A DNA stretch of 38,926 bases from Acidobacteria bacterium bin61 (GTDB lineage: Bacteria > Acidobacteriota > Vicinamibacteria > Marinacidobacterales > Marinacidobacteraceae). A program made the position numbers and the translations under genes. The stretch is from the NCBI GenBank assembly GCA_002238705.1, contig MPMW01000013.1, positions 1 to 38,926 of the forward strand. The letters run 5' to 3'. The first letter of the stretch is position 1, and every line of letters begins with the position of its first letter. The notes under the pieces were generated by a model. It saw nothing but the letters and a program-made list of their open reading frames with translations. It did no database searches and was not told the DNA's origin. Shown piece after piece: positions 1 to 7,931 of the stretch.

Positions 1-7
1 CGCTCCG

Positions 8-769
8 ATGCACCTCCTGTACCTCGACGACGCCGGCTCCGTCGGCAACGCCAACGAGCAGTACCTCGTCCTTGGCGGGGTATCCGTGTTCGAGGCCCAA
101 TCACACTGGGTCACCCGGGAACTGGACAAGTTGGCGGAAAACATCAGGCCCGAAGACCCCCACGGCGTCGAGTTTCACGCCTCGGAGGTCTTCTCCCGCC
201 GATGTCAGCCGTGGAAAGGGCTGACGCAGCAACAGGCGCGAGGCACGATCAAGGCTGTCCTTGATGTACTGGCAAATGCCTACGACACAGCCCGGGCATT
301 TGCCTGCGTCGTCCACAAGGCCTCGTTTCCTGACCGCGACCCGATGGAAATCGCGTTCGAGGACCTTTGTAGCAGATTCGACCGCTACCTGGAGCGACTG
401 CGGGCCAGCGGTGACTCACAGCGCGGGCTGCTGATACTTGATAACAGCACCTACGAGACGACCCTTCAGAAGATGTCCGTCGAGTTTCGAACTCTGGGCA
501 CCCAGTGGCGGGTAATCCGGCATCTGGCGGATACGCCGCTCTTCGTTGATTCGAGGGCGTCTCGCGTGATCCAGCTTGCTGACCACGTCGCTTACGCCGT
601 GTTTCGGCGATATCAGTCTGGCGACACGCAGTATCTCGACCGTATTGCGAGCAAGTTCGATGCGGAAGACGGGATCGTTCACGGCTTGGCCCACAAGGAG
701 GTCGGCAATCCGCGTTGTATGTGCATCGCCTGCCTCAGTAGGCGGGCGGGTGACGCGAGGCAGCCGTAG
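8..769 (+). CDS. DUF3800 domain protein
   Basis: 253 aa. The N-terminus reads LLYLDDAGS, the usual opening of DUF3800 proteins with paired acidic residues after a beta strand. Later come an LDNS motif (about residue 144) and SRASRVIQLADHVAYAVFRRY near residues 182-202, matching the family's conserved IQLAD-x-VAYA block. DUF3800 has an RNase H-like fold with conserved acidic residues and is often found in accessory or defence contexts; its biochemical role is mostly unknown, so I name only the domain. The ATG at 8 is the first start and leaves a normal N-terminus, so the gene looks complete although it begins at the window edge. The C-terminal tail has a CMCIAC cysteine cluster (residues about 237-242) that could bind metal, but this is speculative. 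It stands alone, with an IS element downstream. Confidence 0.85.
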   Translation: MHLLYLDDAGSVGNANEQYLVLGGVSVFEAQSHWVTRELDKLAENIRPEDPHGVEFHASEVFSRRCQPWKGLTQQQARGTIKAVLDVLANAYDTARAFACVVHKASFPDRDPMEIAFEDLCSRFDRYLERLRASGDSQRGLLILDNSTYETTLQKMSVEFRTLGTQWRVIRHLADTPLFVDSRASRVIQLADHVAYAVFRRYQSGDTQYLDRIASKFDAEDGIVHGLAHKEVGNPRCMCIACLSRRAGDARQP

Positions 770-820
770 TAGTTCCAAACCACTGCTGTGCTATCCGTCT
801 CCAGAGCGGCGCGTCTCCTC

Positions 821-879
821 GGAACGCCGTGGCGGAGGAGCGGCGTTTCCGCAGTTTCGCCCCGCTCCGCGGAGCGGGG
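821..879. repeat. two palindromes between DUF3800 gene and IS
   Basis: 860-879 is a perfect 20-bp palindrome (CCCCGCTCCG followed by its complement). Just upstream, AACGCCG (822-828) can pair with CGGCGTT around 840-846. There is no T-run after them, so a Rho-independent terminator for the DUF3800 gene is possible but not clear. Confidence 0.45.
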
Positions 880-881
880 CC

Positions 882-906
882 GGTGTGAACACCAGGTGTG
901 AACACC
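882..906. promoter_or_regulatory. tandem near-palindrome GGTGTGAACACC (possible operator, IS target)
   Basis: GGTGTGAACACC occurs at 882-893 and again at 895-906, one base apart. The 12-mer is a 10/12 palindrome, the shape of a dimeric regulator site. The second copy is repeated exactly at 2354-2365 on the far side of the IS and is best read as the IS target duplication. Before insertion the site would have held two tandem copies about 300 bp upstream of phoH. Operator function is inference; the repeats are seen directly. Confidence 0.4.
895..906. repeat. target site duplication, left copy of IS4-family element
   Basis: GGTGTGAACACC directly precedes the left inverted repeat and is identical to 2354-2365. 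Twelve bases is within the range known for IS231-like members of the IS4 family. Confidence 0.75.
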
Positions 907-914
907 CAATACTG

Positions 915-943
915 TTGCTTTAAGCATTTTCCTCTCGTATGAT
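915..943 (+). promoter_or_regulatory. IS transposase promoter, TTGCTT-N17-TATGAT
   Basis: A -35-like TTGCTT (915-920, inside the left inverted repeat) and a -10-like TATGAT (938-943) are separated by exactly 17 bases. Transcription would start near 950, which rules out the ATG codons at 939 and 942 and favours the GTG at 975. Confidence 0.6.
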
Positions 944-974
944 GGTCCGCGCCAACGGCGAGGAGGGGATCTTC

Positions 975-2340
975 GTGGCGCGGAAACAGGCGACCTTTCC
1001 GGGCGGCCCGCGGCTGTCGGACTACCTGAGCGTTGGAGTGATCGGCCAGGTGTTTCCGGTATCGGCGCTGCGTTCGGCGTTGGCGGCGACCGGGCGGCGG
1101 AGCATTCGGCAGCGGGATCTTCCGGCGGAGGCGATGATGTATTACGTCATCGCGCTGGGCTTGTTTCGATCGGTGTCGGCGCGGGAAGTTCTTCGGTGCC
1201 TGGTGGAGGGCTTGCGTTGGGCGACGTTGCCCGTGCCGGGGCGGGTTCCGGGGAAGTCGTCGATATCGCGTGCGCGGGCGCGGCTGGGGGTTAGACCGTT
1301 CGAGGTATTGCGGGAAGCCCGGGTGCGACCGGTGGGAGAACCTGGGACGCGGGGGGTTTGGTATCGCGAGTGGCGGCTGATGGGATTCGATGGTTCGACG
1401 CTGGAGGTGCCGGACGAGGCGGGGAACCGGGAGGCGTTTGGGCTGCCGGGGGAGCGGCGAGGGCGTTCTGCGTTCCCGCAGGTTCGCCTGACGACGTTGA
1501 TGGAGTTGGGGACGCGGGCGTGTGTTGCGTGGACCCACGGGCCGATCCGGGAATCGGAAGTCGTCCAGGCGGAGCGGTTGCTGGATCGGTTTGGACCGGA
1601 GATGTTGGTGGTGGCGGATCGGAACTATGCTGGGTATCCGCTGTGGGCGCGGGCGCGGGCGACAGGCGCGGCGCTGCTGTGGCGGATTCAGGGGGGTATC
1701 CGGCTGCCGGTCCAGCGGCGTCTGGCCGACGGCTCCTATCTGAGCCGACTGCGGGCGAGCGGCCGGGACCGCCGCCGCTCCCGAGGGGTGTGCCCCGTCC
1801 GGGTGGTTGCGTACCGTCTGGACGAGGACTCCGAGGTGTATCGGCTGGTAACCACGGTGCTCGATCCCGCCCGGGCGCCGGCGGCGGAATTGGCGGCGCT
1901 TTACCACGAACGTTGGGAAATCGAGACCGGATACGACGAAATCAAGAGCCACCTGCTCGGACCCGGCCCGCGCCTGCGCGGCAAGACCCCGGAACTTGTG
2001 CGCCAGGAAGTCGAGGGGTTGCTGCTGGCCCACTATGCCGTCCGATACCTCATGCATCAGGCCGCTCGCGAGGCTGACGAGGATCCCGACGACCTGTCCT
2101 TTCTGCACTCCGTGAGGGTTCTGCGCCGCCGCTTGCTCGCCGCCGGCGACATTCCCCCCTCAGGTCCAGATCCGTCTCCTCCTCCACGAGCTCCTTGAGG
2201 AACGCGTGGTGTCGAGTCGCGGCCAGCGAAAACCCCGCGGCGTCCGCAGCAAGTCCTGTCCGTATCCCCTTAGGCCCCGGGGTCCGGTCTCGTCCCGGCG
2301 GCACTCCTGGGAGCCTCGAATTTGGCCCCAAAACTCTTAA
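975..2340 (+). pseudogene. IS4-family transposase with 3' frameshift at C6
   Basis: DDE transposase. From the GTG at 975 (strong AGGAGGGG at 961-968, six bases upstream) the acidic residues are D139 (GFDGST), D215 (VVADRNY) and E317. The last lies in the family signature Y310-x2-R313-x3-E317-x6-K324 (YHERWEIETGYDEIK). This frame stops at 2198 after a proline-rich tail with no family resemblance. The next frame, entered at the C6 run 2154-2159, encodes the expected basic C-terminus (LLHELLEERVVSSRGQR onward) and ends at TAA 2338-2340 inside the right inverted repeat. Five C instead of six would give one 454-aa protein. It is therefore a frameshift mutation, a slippery site or a sequencing error; the catalytic core is intact in the first frame. 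Confidence 0.85.
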
Positions 2341-2365
2341 AGCAACAGTATTGGGTGTGAACACC
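2336..2365. repeat. IS4-family right inverted repeat (2336-2353) plus target duplication (2354-2365)
   Basis: 2336-2353 is the exact complement of 907-924. 2354-2365 is GGTGTGAACACC, identical to 895-906. The transposase stop codon lies inside this inverted repeat. Confidence 0.8.
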
Positions 2366-2648
2366 GGCGTTCCCTTCCTCGGCCGCGCTTCTGCTTGGTC
2401 CGCGTCGCGTCATGCGCTGTTCTCAGGCCAGCCGTGCCGGCCGGAGGCCGGCGCTCCGAGCGTAGCGGTTGGCGGGCCCCGCCGGGAGGTTTGGCCGGTA
2501 GGTCGGCGTTTCCGGGCAGCGCTCAGCGCTCAGCGCCGTGCGGATCAAGCGCTGCGCACTTGATCCGCTCGACACTGAGTGCTAGCGTGAGTCAATCCAT
2601 GAAGCGCGTGGCGGACCACGTTTCCCGCCCCGGCCTTCGCCGTATTCC
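2366..2648. other. gene-free stretch between IS and phoH, rich in hairpins
   Basis: No coding region is supported. It holds a 7-bp hairpin at 2436-2452 (GCCGGCC/GGCCGGC), a GGCGGGCCCCGCC palindrome near 2471-2483, and the larger structure at 2518-2583 described separately. This is the phoH leader. Confidence 0.6.
2518..2583 (+). promoter_or_regulatory. two-tier hairpin upstream of phoH
   Basis: The inner stem is GCGGATCAAG (2540-2549) with its perfect complement at 2559-2568 around a 9-base loop. The outer stem is AGCGCTCAG (2525-2533) with CTGAGTGCT (2575-2583), 8 of 9 paired plus one G-T. The left outer arm is present in two overlapping copies (2518-2526 and 2525-2533). It could be a leader structure or an attenuator for the phoH operon; there is no U-tract, so simple termination is not favoured. 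Confidence 0.5.
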
Positions 2649-3788
2649 GTGCTGAGTAGACCTCAAGGTCCGCTTGCAGCCGGATCTGCTCCCGAGAATT
2701 CCACCGGTGCGGCGGATCCCTCTGCCCCCACGACCGAGGCGGAGGACGGGGATCTCTCCGCCGTTCCCGCGAGACCGCAGTCCATGACCCGAATTCCCAT
2801 CCCCGGTGAAGGGGGACTCTCCTTCTTCGGCATTCGCGACCGCAACCTTCGTTCGCTCGAACGGGATCTGGGTCTGACTCTGGCCAGTCGGGGAGACATC
2901 CTGCTCGCGGAAGGCCCGGAGGACCGGATCGCCCTGCTCGGCACCGCCCTCGAGGGGCTTGCCGCGCTCCGCCGCGACCTCGGCGAGCGCTGCCGGATCG
3001 GGGATCTCCGGGCCGCCATCCGCATCCTGAGTCAGGACCCGGGCGCTTCGCTCCGCGAATACTTCGTGGAGACGGTCGTCACGCCCTCCCCGGGGAAGAC
3101 CGTGCGGCCGCGCAGCCTTCGCCAACTGGAGTACATCCGGGCGCTTCGCGCCAAGGAACTCGTCCTGAGCGTGGGACCGGCCGGAACGGGCAAGACCTGG
3201 CTCGCAATGGCGGTGGCGGTGGAGGCTCTCCGGAACCAGCGGGTGCGCCGCATCGTGCTCACCCGGCCCGCGGTGGAAGCCGGCGAAAAGCTGGGGTTCC
3301 TCCCGGGTGACCTCATCGACAAGGTGGATCCGTATCTGAGGCCCCTCTACGACGCTCTCCACGACATGATGGACGCCGAGAAGGCGCAGCGGCTCCGGGA
3401 GCGGGGCGTCATCGAGATTGCGCCGATCGCTTTCATGCGCGGGCGGACGCTCAATGACTCCTTCATCATTCTGGACGAGGCCCAGAACACGACTTCGGAG
3501 CAGATGAAGATGTTCCTGACCCGCATGGGTAACGGAACCCGTGCCGTCGTGACGGGAGACATCACCCAGAACGACCTGCCGCCGGGCCGGGTCAGCGGGC
3601 TCGTCGAATCCCTCGGCGTGATCGGGGACCTCGACGGGGTGGGCCTCGTGCGGCTCGAAGAGAGCGACGTGGTGCGCCATCGGCTCGTGCAGGCGATCGT
3701 CCGGGCCTATGCGAGGAGCGAGCAGGCTCGGAAGCGGTCTCGCGGCGGTGAGGAGTTCGAGACGCCGGCAGTCTTCGCCGAGCGGTGA
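2649..3788 (+). CDS. phoH: PhoH family ATPase
   Basis: PhoH-like P-loop ATPase, the YbeZ type linked to RNA metabolism and to YbeY. Walker A is GPAGTGKT (about residue 179) and Walker B is IILDEAQNTT (about residues 274-283), followed by the family's EQMKMFLTRMG and VTGDITQ-D-LP motifs; all are intact. The GTG at 2649 gives 379 aa with a low-complexity 45-residue lead, whereas the ATG at 2784 gives 334 aa, closer to the family's usual length. Neither has a clear Shine-Dalgarno site, so the start is open and 2784 is at least as likely. It heads an operon with pgpH-like, ybeY, corC-like and era genes, the classical arrangement, with 13 bases to the next gene. Confidence 0.95.
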   Translation: MLSRPQGPLAAGSAPENSTGAADPSAPTTEAEDGDLSAVPARPQSMTRIPIPGEGGLSFFGIRDRNLRSLERDLGLTLASRGDILLAEGPEDRIALLGTALEGLAALRRDLGERCRIGDLRAAIRILSQDPGASLREYFVETVVTPSPGKTVRPRSLRQLEYIRALRAKELVLSVGPAGTGKTWLAMAVAVEALRNQRVRRIVLTRPAVEAGEKLGFLPGDLIDKVDPYLRPLYDALHDMMDAEKAQRLRERGVIEIAPIAFMRGRTLNDSFIILDEAQNTTSEQMKMFLTRMGNGTRAVVTGDITQNDLPPGRVSGLVESLGVIGDLDGVGLVRLEESDVVRHRLVQAIVRAYARSEQARKRSRGGEEFETPAVFAER

Positions 3789-3801
3789 CCAGGACCGGGA
3801 G

Positions 3802-6141
3802 ATGAAGGGACGCTTCGCGGGGTTCTCGCTGCGCACGTTCGTGCTCCAGCAGCGGGACCGTCTGTTCGCCCGTACCCGCGTCGTGACCGCCATCCTCGCG
3901 GTCGCGCTCATGACTCTCATCTGGCCCGGGCTCGGGCTCAGAACCCCTCTCTACGAGGTGGGTCAGATCGCGCCGCGGACCGTGCGGGCGACGGACGACT
4001 TCACCTACGAGGATGCCGCCACCACCGAAGCGCGCCGGCGCGAGGCGGTCGAGCAGGTGCCGGAGGTGTACGACTTCGATTCGCAGGCGCGGGACGAGGT
4101 CCGCGCCCGGATTGCCCGCGGTTTCGATTTCGGACGGGCGGCCGTCGAGTCCGACATCGTTGGGGAACCCGATTTCGCCGAGACCTTCGCCGGGATGCTC
4201 GGCATCGAGGTGACCGCCGCGCAGCTCGGGTTGCTGGTGGAGTCGGAGTTCGCCGTGGAAATCGAGCAGAACCTCGCGGACACCGTAGCCAGCGTGCTGG
4301 CGCGCGACATTCTTGCGGAGAAGGGCGCCGTCGCCGCGCTCGGCCGCTCCGTTCTGCGCCGCGATCCGCGAACGGGCGACACGGTGCCGCTGGCCGATTT
4401 CACGAACGTGCTCTCGGTGGGCGAGGCCGAGCGGGCGGTCGAGCAGCAGATCCTGGCGCTCTCCGAACTGAATCGGACCCGGCGGCGAACCCTTGCCGGT
4501 CTGGGAGCGCGATTCATGCGTCCCACGCTCGAGCCCAACACCGTGGAGACAACCCATCTCCGGACCGAAGCGGAACTCTCGGTGGACCCGGTCGTCATCC
4601 AGGTGCGGCGGGGCCGGACGCTGGTACGCGCCGGCGACGAGGTGACCGAACTCGCCCGTTATCAGATGGAGCGGATGCGGACCCCGCGGGTGGGCGCCTC
4701 CGGCTGGGCCGGGGTGGGCGCTCTCGGTTTCGCCCTCGCGATCGCCGTCCTGCTCGGAGTGCTGCTCGTTCCGGCCCGGCGGGATGAGAACTGGGGGCGG
4801 CAGGCCTTCGCCATGTGCGGCCTCCTGATCGTTCTGGGCCTGACCCTCACCCGCATCCTGGGATTCGTCGGGCGCGGGGCCGCGGTCCAGTTCGCAAGCG
4901 AGCCGTTCTCGGATCCCTCGGTCTACCTGTGGGGGGTTCCCTTTGCGGCGTTCGCCCTGCTGGTCGTCATGCTCGAGACGCAGCAATCGGCGGTCGTCAC
5001 CCAGGGACTCTTTGCGGCGACGCTCGCCCTGATGACCGGGAACCTGCAGCTGGCGCTCTTCGCCCTCCTGACGGGGTTCGGCGCCATCTTCATCTACCGG
5101 ATCGCCGAGCGCCGCTCGCAACTGCTGCGCGTCGGGACCTACGTCGGCCTTCTGGGCGCCGCTCTGGTCGTGGCAATGGAACTGGTGACCGGAGACTTCG
5201 GGGGCGTGAGCCGGCTGGCGCTCGAGGCCGTCAGCGCCTTCGCCGGCGGCTTGCTGTCCGGGCCGCTGGTGATCCTGCTGCTCCCGGTTCTGGAGTGGGT
5301 CTTCGAGCGCACCAGCGAGATGCGCCTCATGGAACTCTCGCAGCGCGACAACCCGGTATTGCGCCAGTTGGCGCTCACCGCCCCGGGCACCTACCAGCAC
5401 AGCGTGACGGTCGGCATGCTCTCCGAGTCCGCCGCCGACGCCATCGGGGCGAACTCCACTTTCTGCGCCACCGCCGCCCTCTACCACGACATCGGCAAGC
5501 TGAACCGAGCCGGGTACTTCGTCGAGAACATGCGGGGCGAGACGCCACACGACCTGCTCCCCCCGGAAAAGAGCGCGGACATCATCCGGCGGCACGTCAC
5601 CGAGGGAATCGAGGCCGCCGAGCGGCTCAACCTCCCCCGGGACATCGTGGACGTGATCCCGCAGCACCACGGAACCCGCCTCATCAAGGTCTTCTACGAG
5701 AAGGCGAAGGCGGCTGCGGCCCGGAACGGCTCCGAGGCCGACGAGAGCCTCTTCCGCTATGCCGGCCCCCGCCCGCAGACCCGTGAGGCGGCCATCATCA
5801 TGATGGCCGACAGCATCGAGGCGGCCGCGCGCAGTCTGAAGGATCCGACTCGCGCCGAATTCGAGCAGGTGATCGACCGCATCATGGGCGCCATCGTCGA
5901 CGATGGCCAACTGGACGAAAGCGACCTGACGCTCAGCGACATGGCACAGGTCCGCGAGAGCTTCCTCTCCACCCTGCAGGGAATCCACCACGAGCGGCTG
6001 CCCTATCCGGGGTTCGACTTCGGGCGGCGTGCGCGTGCGGGAGCCCCCACCGGGAGAACCGGGGCGCCGGTTCTCCCGGTGGGAGCCTCCCGGCAGGCAC
6101 CCGAGAGCGGGCCATCCGCGTCTGGCCGCTCGCCCTCGTGA
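3802..6141 (+). CDS. pgpH: 7TM receptor with HD phosphohydrolase domain (cyclic-di-AMP phosphodiesterase type)
   Basis: 779 aa from the ATG at 3802 (AGGA 3791-3794). Order: one N-terminal membrane segment (about residues 30-52), a long 7TMR-HDED extracytoplasmic domain, a cluster of membrane helices (about 310-500), then a cytoplasmic HD domain. HD-domain residues are H533 (YQHSV), the H562-D563 pair (LYHDIGK), RRH and QHHGT further on, and MADSIEAAARS. In Listeria and relatives PgpH hydrolyses cyclic di-AMP; that substrate is inferred here from domain architecture. It lies between phoH and ybeY as in many bacteria, and its TGA overlaps the ybeY ATG by one base. Oddity: the last 30 residues are encoded by a palindromic repeat (6046-6083) and look like an added tail. 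Confidence 0.93.
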   Translation: MKGRFAGFSLRTFVLQQRDRLFARTRVVTAILAVALMTLIWPGLGLRTPLYEVGQIAPRTVRATDDFTYEDAATTEARRREAVEQVPEVYDFDSQARDEVRARIARGFDFGRAAVESDIVGEPDFAETFAGMLGIEVTAAQLGLLVESEFAVEIEQNLADTVASVLARDILAEKGAVAALGRSVLRRDPRTGDTVPLADFTNVLSVGEAERAVEQQILALSELNRTRRRTLAGLGARFMRPTLEPNTVETTHLRTEAELSVDPVVIQVRRGRTLVRAGDEVTELARYQMERMRTPRVGASGWAGVGALGFALAIAVLLGVLLVPARRDENWGRQAFAMCGLLIVLGLTLTRILGFVGRGAAVQFASEPFSDPSVYLWGVPFAAFALLVVMLETQQSAVVTQGLFAATLALMTGNLQLALFALLTGFGAIFIYRIAERRSQLLRVGTYVGLLGAALVVAMELVTGDFGGVSRLALEAVSAFAGGLLSGPLVILLLPVLEWVFERTSEMRLMELSQRDNPVLRQLALTAPGTYQHSVTVGMLSESAADAIGANSTFCATAALYHDIGKLNRAGYFVENMRGETPHDLLPPEKSADIIRRHVTEGIEAAERLNLPRDIVDVIPQHHGTRLIKVFYEKAKAAAARNGSEADESLFRYAGPRPQTREAAIIMMADSIEAAARSLKDPTRAEFEQVIDRIMGAIVDDGQLDESDLTLSDMAQVRESFLSTLQGIHHERLPYPGFDFGRRARAGAPTGRTGAPVLPVGASRQAPESGPSASGRSPS
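6046..6083. repeat. 17-bp perfect palindromic repeat inside pgpH 3' end
   Basis: 6046-6062 and 6067-6083 are perfect 17-bp inverted copies around the loop GGCG. It is read in frame, adding a Gly/Pro/Ala-rich tail (about residues 749-761). A 16-base stretch, CCCCCACCGGGAGAAC, also occurs (complemented) in repeat element A at about 18204-18220, so this is probably a relic of the same repeat family captured in a coding sequence. Confidence 0.75.
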
Positions 6142-6707
6142 TGCAGCGTCCGGATCCCGCGCCAGGTTCCGGAACCGGCGCTTCCGCCTCGGAGGGCGCC
6201 GGTGATGCAACCCGCCCGGAACCGGCGGAGCCTCCACGAGAACCCGAGGGGGCTCCCGCCCGGTTCACCGTCCAGAATCGACAACGCCGTTTCGCGGTGG
6301 ACCCGCCGGCGCTGGCTGACTTCCTGGCAAGGGTCGCAGAGGACCTGGCGCCCGGAGACCGCCGGGGGGCCACGCTCCGCATCGTCTCGGACCGGGGGAT
6401 CCGGGAACTGAATCGGCGTTACCGCGACAAGGACCGCGCGACGGACGTGCTTGCTTTCCCGGCAGACCCCATCCCCGCGGAATTGCTCCGTGAGGAAGAG
6501 GCCGACTATCTGGGCGACCTGGTGGTCTCCGCCGAGACCGCCGCGCGCCAGGCGCGGGAAGCAGGCGTCCAACTCGATGACGAAATCCGCACCCTCGCGG
6601 TACACGGCTACCTGCATCTCCTCGGCTATGACCACGAGCGGGACCGGGGAGAGATGGTGAGGCTCGAGCGCGTCCTTCGCCTGCGGCACGGGCTCGCGAG
6701 AAACTGA
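6141..6707 (+). CDS. ybeY: rRNA maturation endonuclease YbeY
   Basis: 188 aa from the ATG at 6141, whose first base is the last base of the upstream TGA; a GTG at 6138 is an alternative. The metal-binding motif H155-G-Y-L-H159-L-L-G-Y-D-H165 is complete, and the Arg-rich region LNRRYRDKDRATDVLAFP matches the family. YbeY is a zinc-dependent RNase acting in 16S rRNA 3' maturation and late 70S quality control, in partnership with Era and PhoH-type ATPases, all encoded in this operon. The first 45 residues are Pro/Ala/Glu-rich and not conserved in the family, so the true start could lie further in. Confidence 0.95.
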   Translation: MQRPDPAPGSGTGASASEGAGDATRPEPAEPPREPEGAPARFTVQNRQRRFAVDPPALADFLARVAEDLAPGDRRGATLRIVSDRGIRELNRRYRDKDRATDVLAFPADPIPAELLREEEADYLGDLVVSAETAARQAREAGVQLDDEIRTLAVHGYLHLLGYDHERDRGEMVRLERVLRLRHGLARN

Positions 6708-7931
6708 ATGTTCCTCTGGGCGCTCCTGCTGCTGGTCGCCGGGCTCCTCACCGTGCTCTTCGCGCTGTTCGAGATCGCCTTCTTTGCCTCGAGCCCGATC
6801 GCCGTGCGAGCTCTCGGCGAGAGCGTCGAGGAGGCGCGCACCCTCCGCGAGCGCCTCGCGGATCCGCTGGTGGTCCTCATCCCGGCTCGCTCCGGGCTGC
6901 TGGTCGCCGGTGCGCTCTTCGGCTTCGCCCTCGACCGGATGGGATTCGGTGCGACGGGTCTGCTGTGGACGTTCGGCGTCTTCGTCCCGGCCTGGTTCAT
7001 CCTCCGGGAACTGGCGCCAGCCGCCATTCTCCTCCGCGATCCCGAGGACGTGCTGCGCCCGCTGCTCCCCTGGTTCGGGCGCTGGGAACGCCTGGTGCGG
7101 CCGGTAGGCGAGCCGCTGCGCCACCTCCTCCGGCGTGGATTCCCGCTCCCGGCGGAGCCGGACGACGAAGCCTCTGACGAAGAGGTGGAGGCGTTTCTCG
7201 AGACCGGCGAGGAAGAGGGGATTCTCGAGGAGGAAGAGGCCGCGATGGTGCGCGGAGTACTCGAGCTCGACGAAATGCTGGTGCGCGAGGTCATGACGCC
7301 GCGGCCGAGCGTGGTGTCGGTCTCCGATGAGGCGTCCCGCCAGGAAGTCGAGCGACTCGTCGCCGAAAGCAGACACCACCGGATTCCGGTGTTCGGGACC
7401 GCGGACCAGGTGGTGGGAGTCGTGGACGCCGTGGACCTCGTCGCCCCGCCGGGAGATGGGGAGGAACTCGCACCCCTGCTGCGGGAAGTGCCCGTCGTCC
7501 CGGAAACGAAGCGGGTGGACGACCTGCTGCGGGAATTCAAGCTGACCAAACAGACGTTCGCGGTGGTGGTGGACGAACACGCGAGCGTCTCCGGAATCGT
7601 CACGCTGCGGGACATCTCGGAAGAGATCGTGGGGGAGGTTCACGAGGAAGACGAACCCCTCGAGGAGGATCTGGTACGCGAGGCGGACGGCGTCTATCGC
7701 GTGCGCGGCGGAGCGGAACTGGACGAGATCGCCCGGCTGACCGGGCTGACGCTCCCCGATTCACTGAACGGCGCCGCGTTCGACACCGTTTCCGGCTTCG
7801 CGCTGGCGGCCTTCAGGAAGATCCCGGCGCCCGGCGAAGCGATGGAGCAGGACGGCCTCCGCATCGAGATCCTCGAGGCGGACGAACGGCGGATCCACCG
7901 GGTTCGCCTGGCGCGCGTTCGAGGCCGCTGA
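6708..7931 (+). CDS. CorC/HlyC-type hemolysin-family protein with CBS pair
   Basis: 407 aa. The ATG directly follows the ybeY TGA (TGAATG). The N-terminal membrane part (three or so hydrophobic segments, residues 1-115) is a short CNNM/DUF21-like region. Then come the acidic linker EEEGILEEEEAAMVRGVLEL, two CBS domains (about 190-310, opening REVMTPRPSVVSV) and a C-terminal CorC_HlyC transporter-associated domain (about 325-405, with LNGAAFDTVSGFAL). Such proteins are implicated in Mg/Co efflux or resistance; E. coli ybeX/corC sits next to ybeY in the same way. Transport activity is inferred from the family. The N-terminal DUF21 region diverges from the consensus and the gene is shorter than many homologues. 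Confidence 0.88.
   Translation: MFLWALLLLVAGLLTVLFALFEIAFFASSPIAVRALGESVEEARTLRERLADPLVVLIPARSGLLVAGALFGFALDRMGFGATGLLWTFGVFVPAWFILRELAPAAILLRDPEDVLRPLLPWFGRWERLVRPVGEPLRHLLRRGFPLPAEPDDEASDEEVEAFLETGEEEGILEEEEAAMVRGVLELDEMLVREVMTPRPSVVSVSDEASRQEVERLVAESRHHRIPVFGTADQVVGVVDAVDLVAPPGDGEELAPLLREVPVVPETKRVDDLLREFKLTKQTFAVVVDEHASVSGIVTLRDISEEIVGEVHEEDEPLEEDLVREADGVYRVRGGAELDEIARLTGLTLPDSLNGAAFDTVSGFALAAFRKIPAPGEAMEQDGLRIEILEADERRIHRVRLARVRGR

Larger units (their letters stand above)
907..2353 (+). mobile_element. IS4-family insertion sequence, 1,447 bp
   Basis: The ends are perfect 18-bp inverted repeats, CAATACTGTTGCTTTAAG at 907-924 and its complement at 2336-2353; after two mismatched bases four more T/A pairs match. 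Exact 12-bp direct repeats flank the element (895-906 and 2354-2365). It encodes one transposase with the IS4 YREK signature. The intact duplication says the insertion is recent and undisturbed. It separates the DUF3800 gene from phoH. The transposase frame is broken near its 3' end, so the copy may be immobile or may need frameshifting. Confidence 0.88.

Noticed and set aside
895-2365. 30-bp imperfect inverted repeat as the IS ends (895-924 with 2336-2365)
   Set aside because: The outer 12 bases are also an exact direct repeat and themselves near-palindromic, so they are better read as target duplication; the true ends are the 18-bp perfect repeats.
3592-6237. Very long open frame antisense to the pgpH-like gene, and similar ones at 735-2108, 2592-3920 and 24709-27645 (minus strand)
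   Set aside because: They lie opposite well-identified genes, show composition typical of GC-rich shadow frames (Arg/His/Pro/Gly), and have no family motif.
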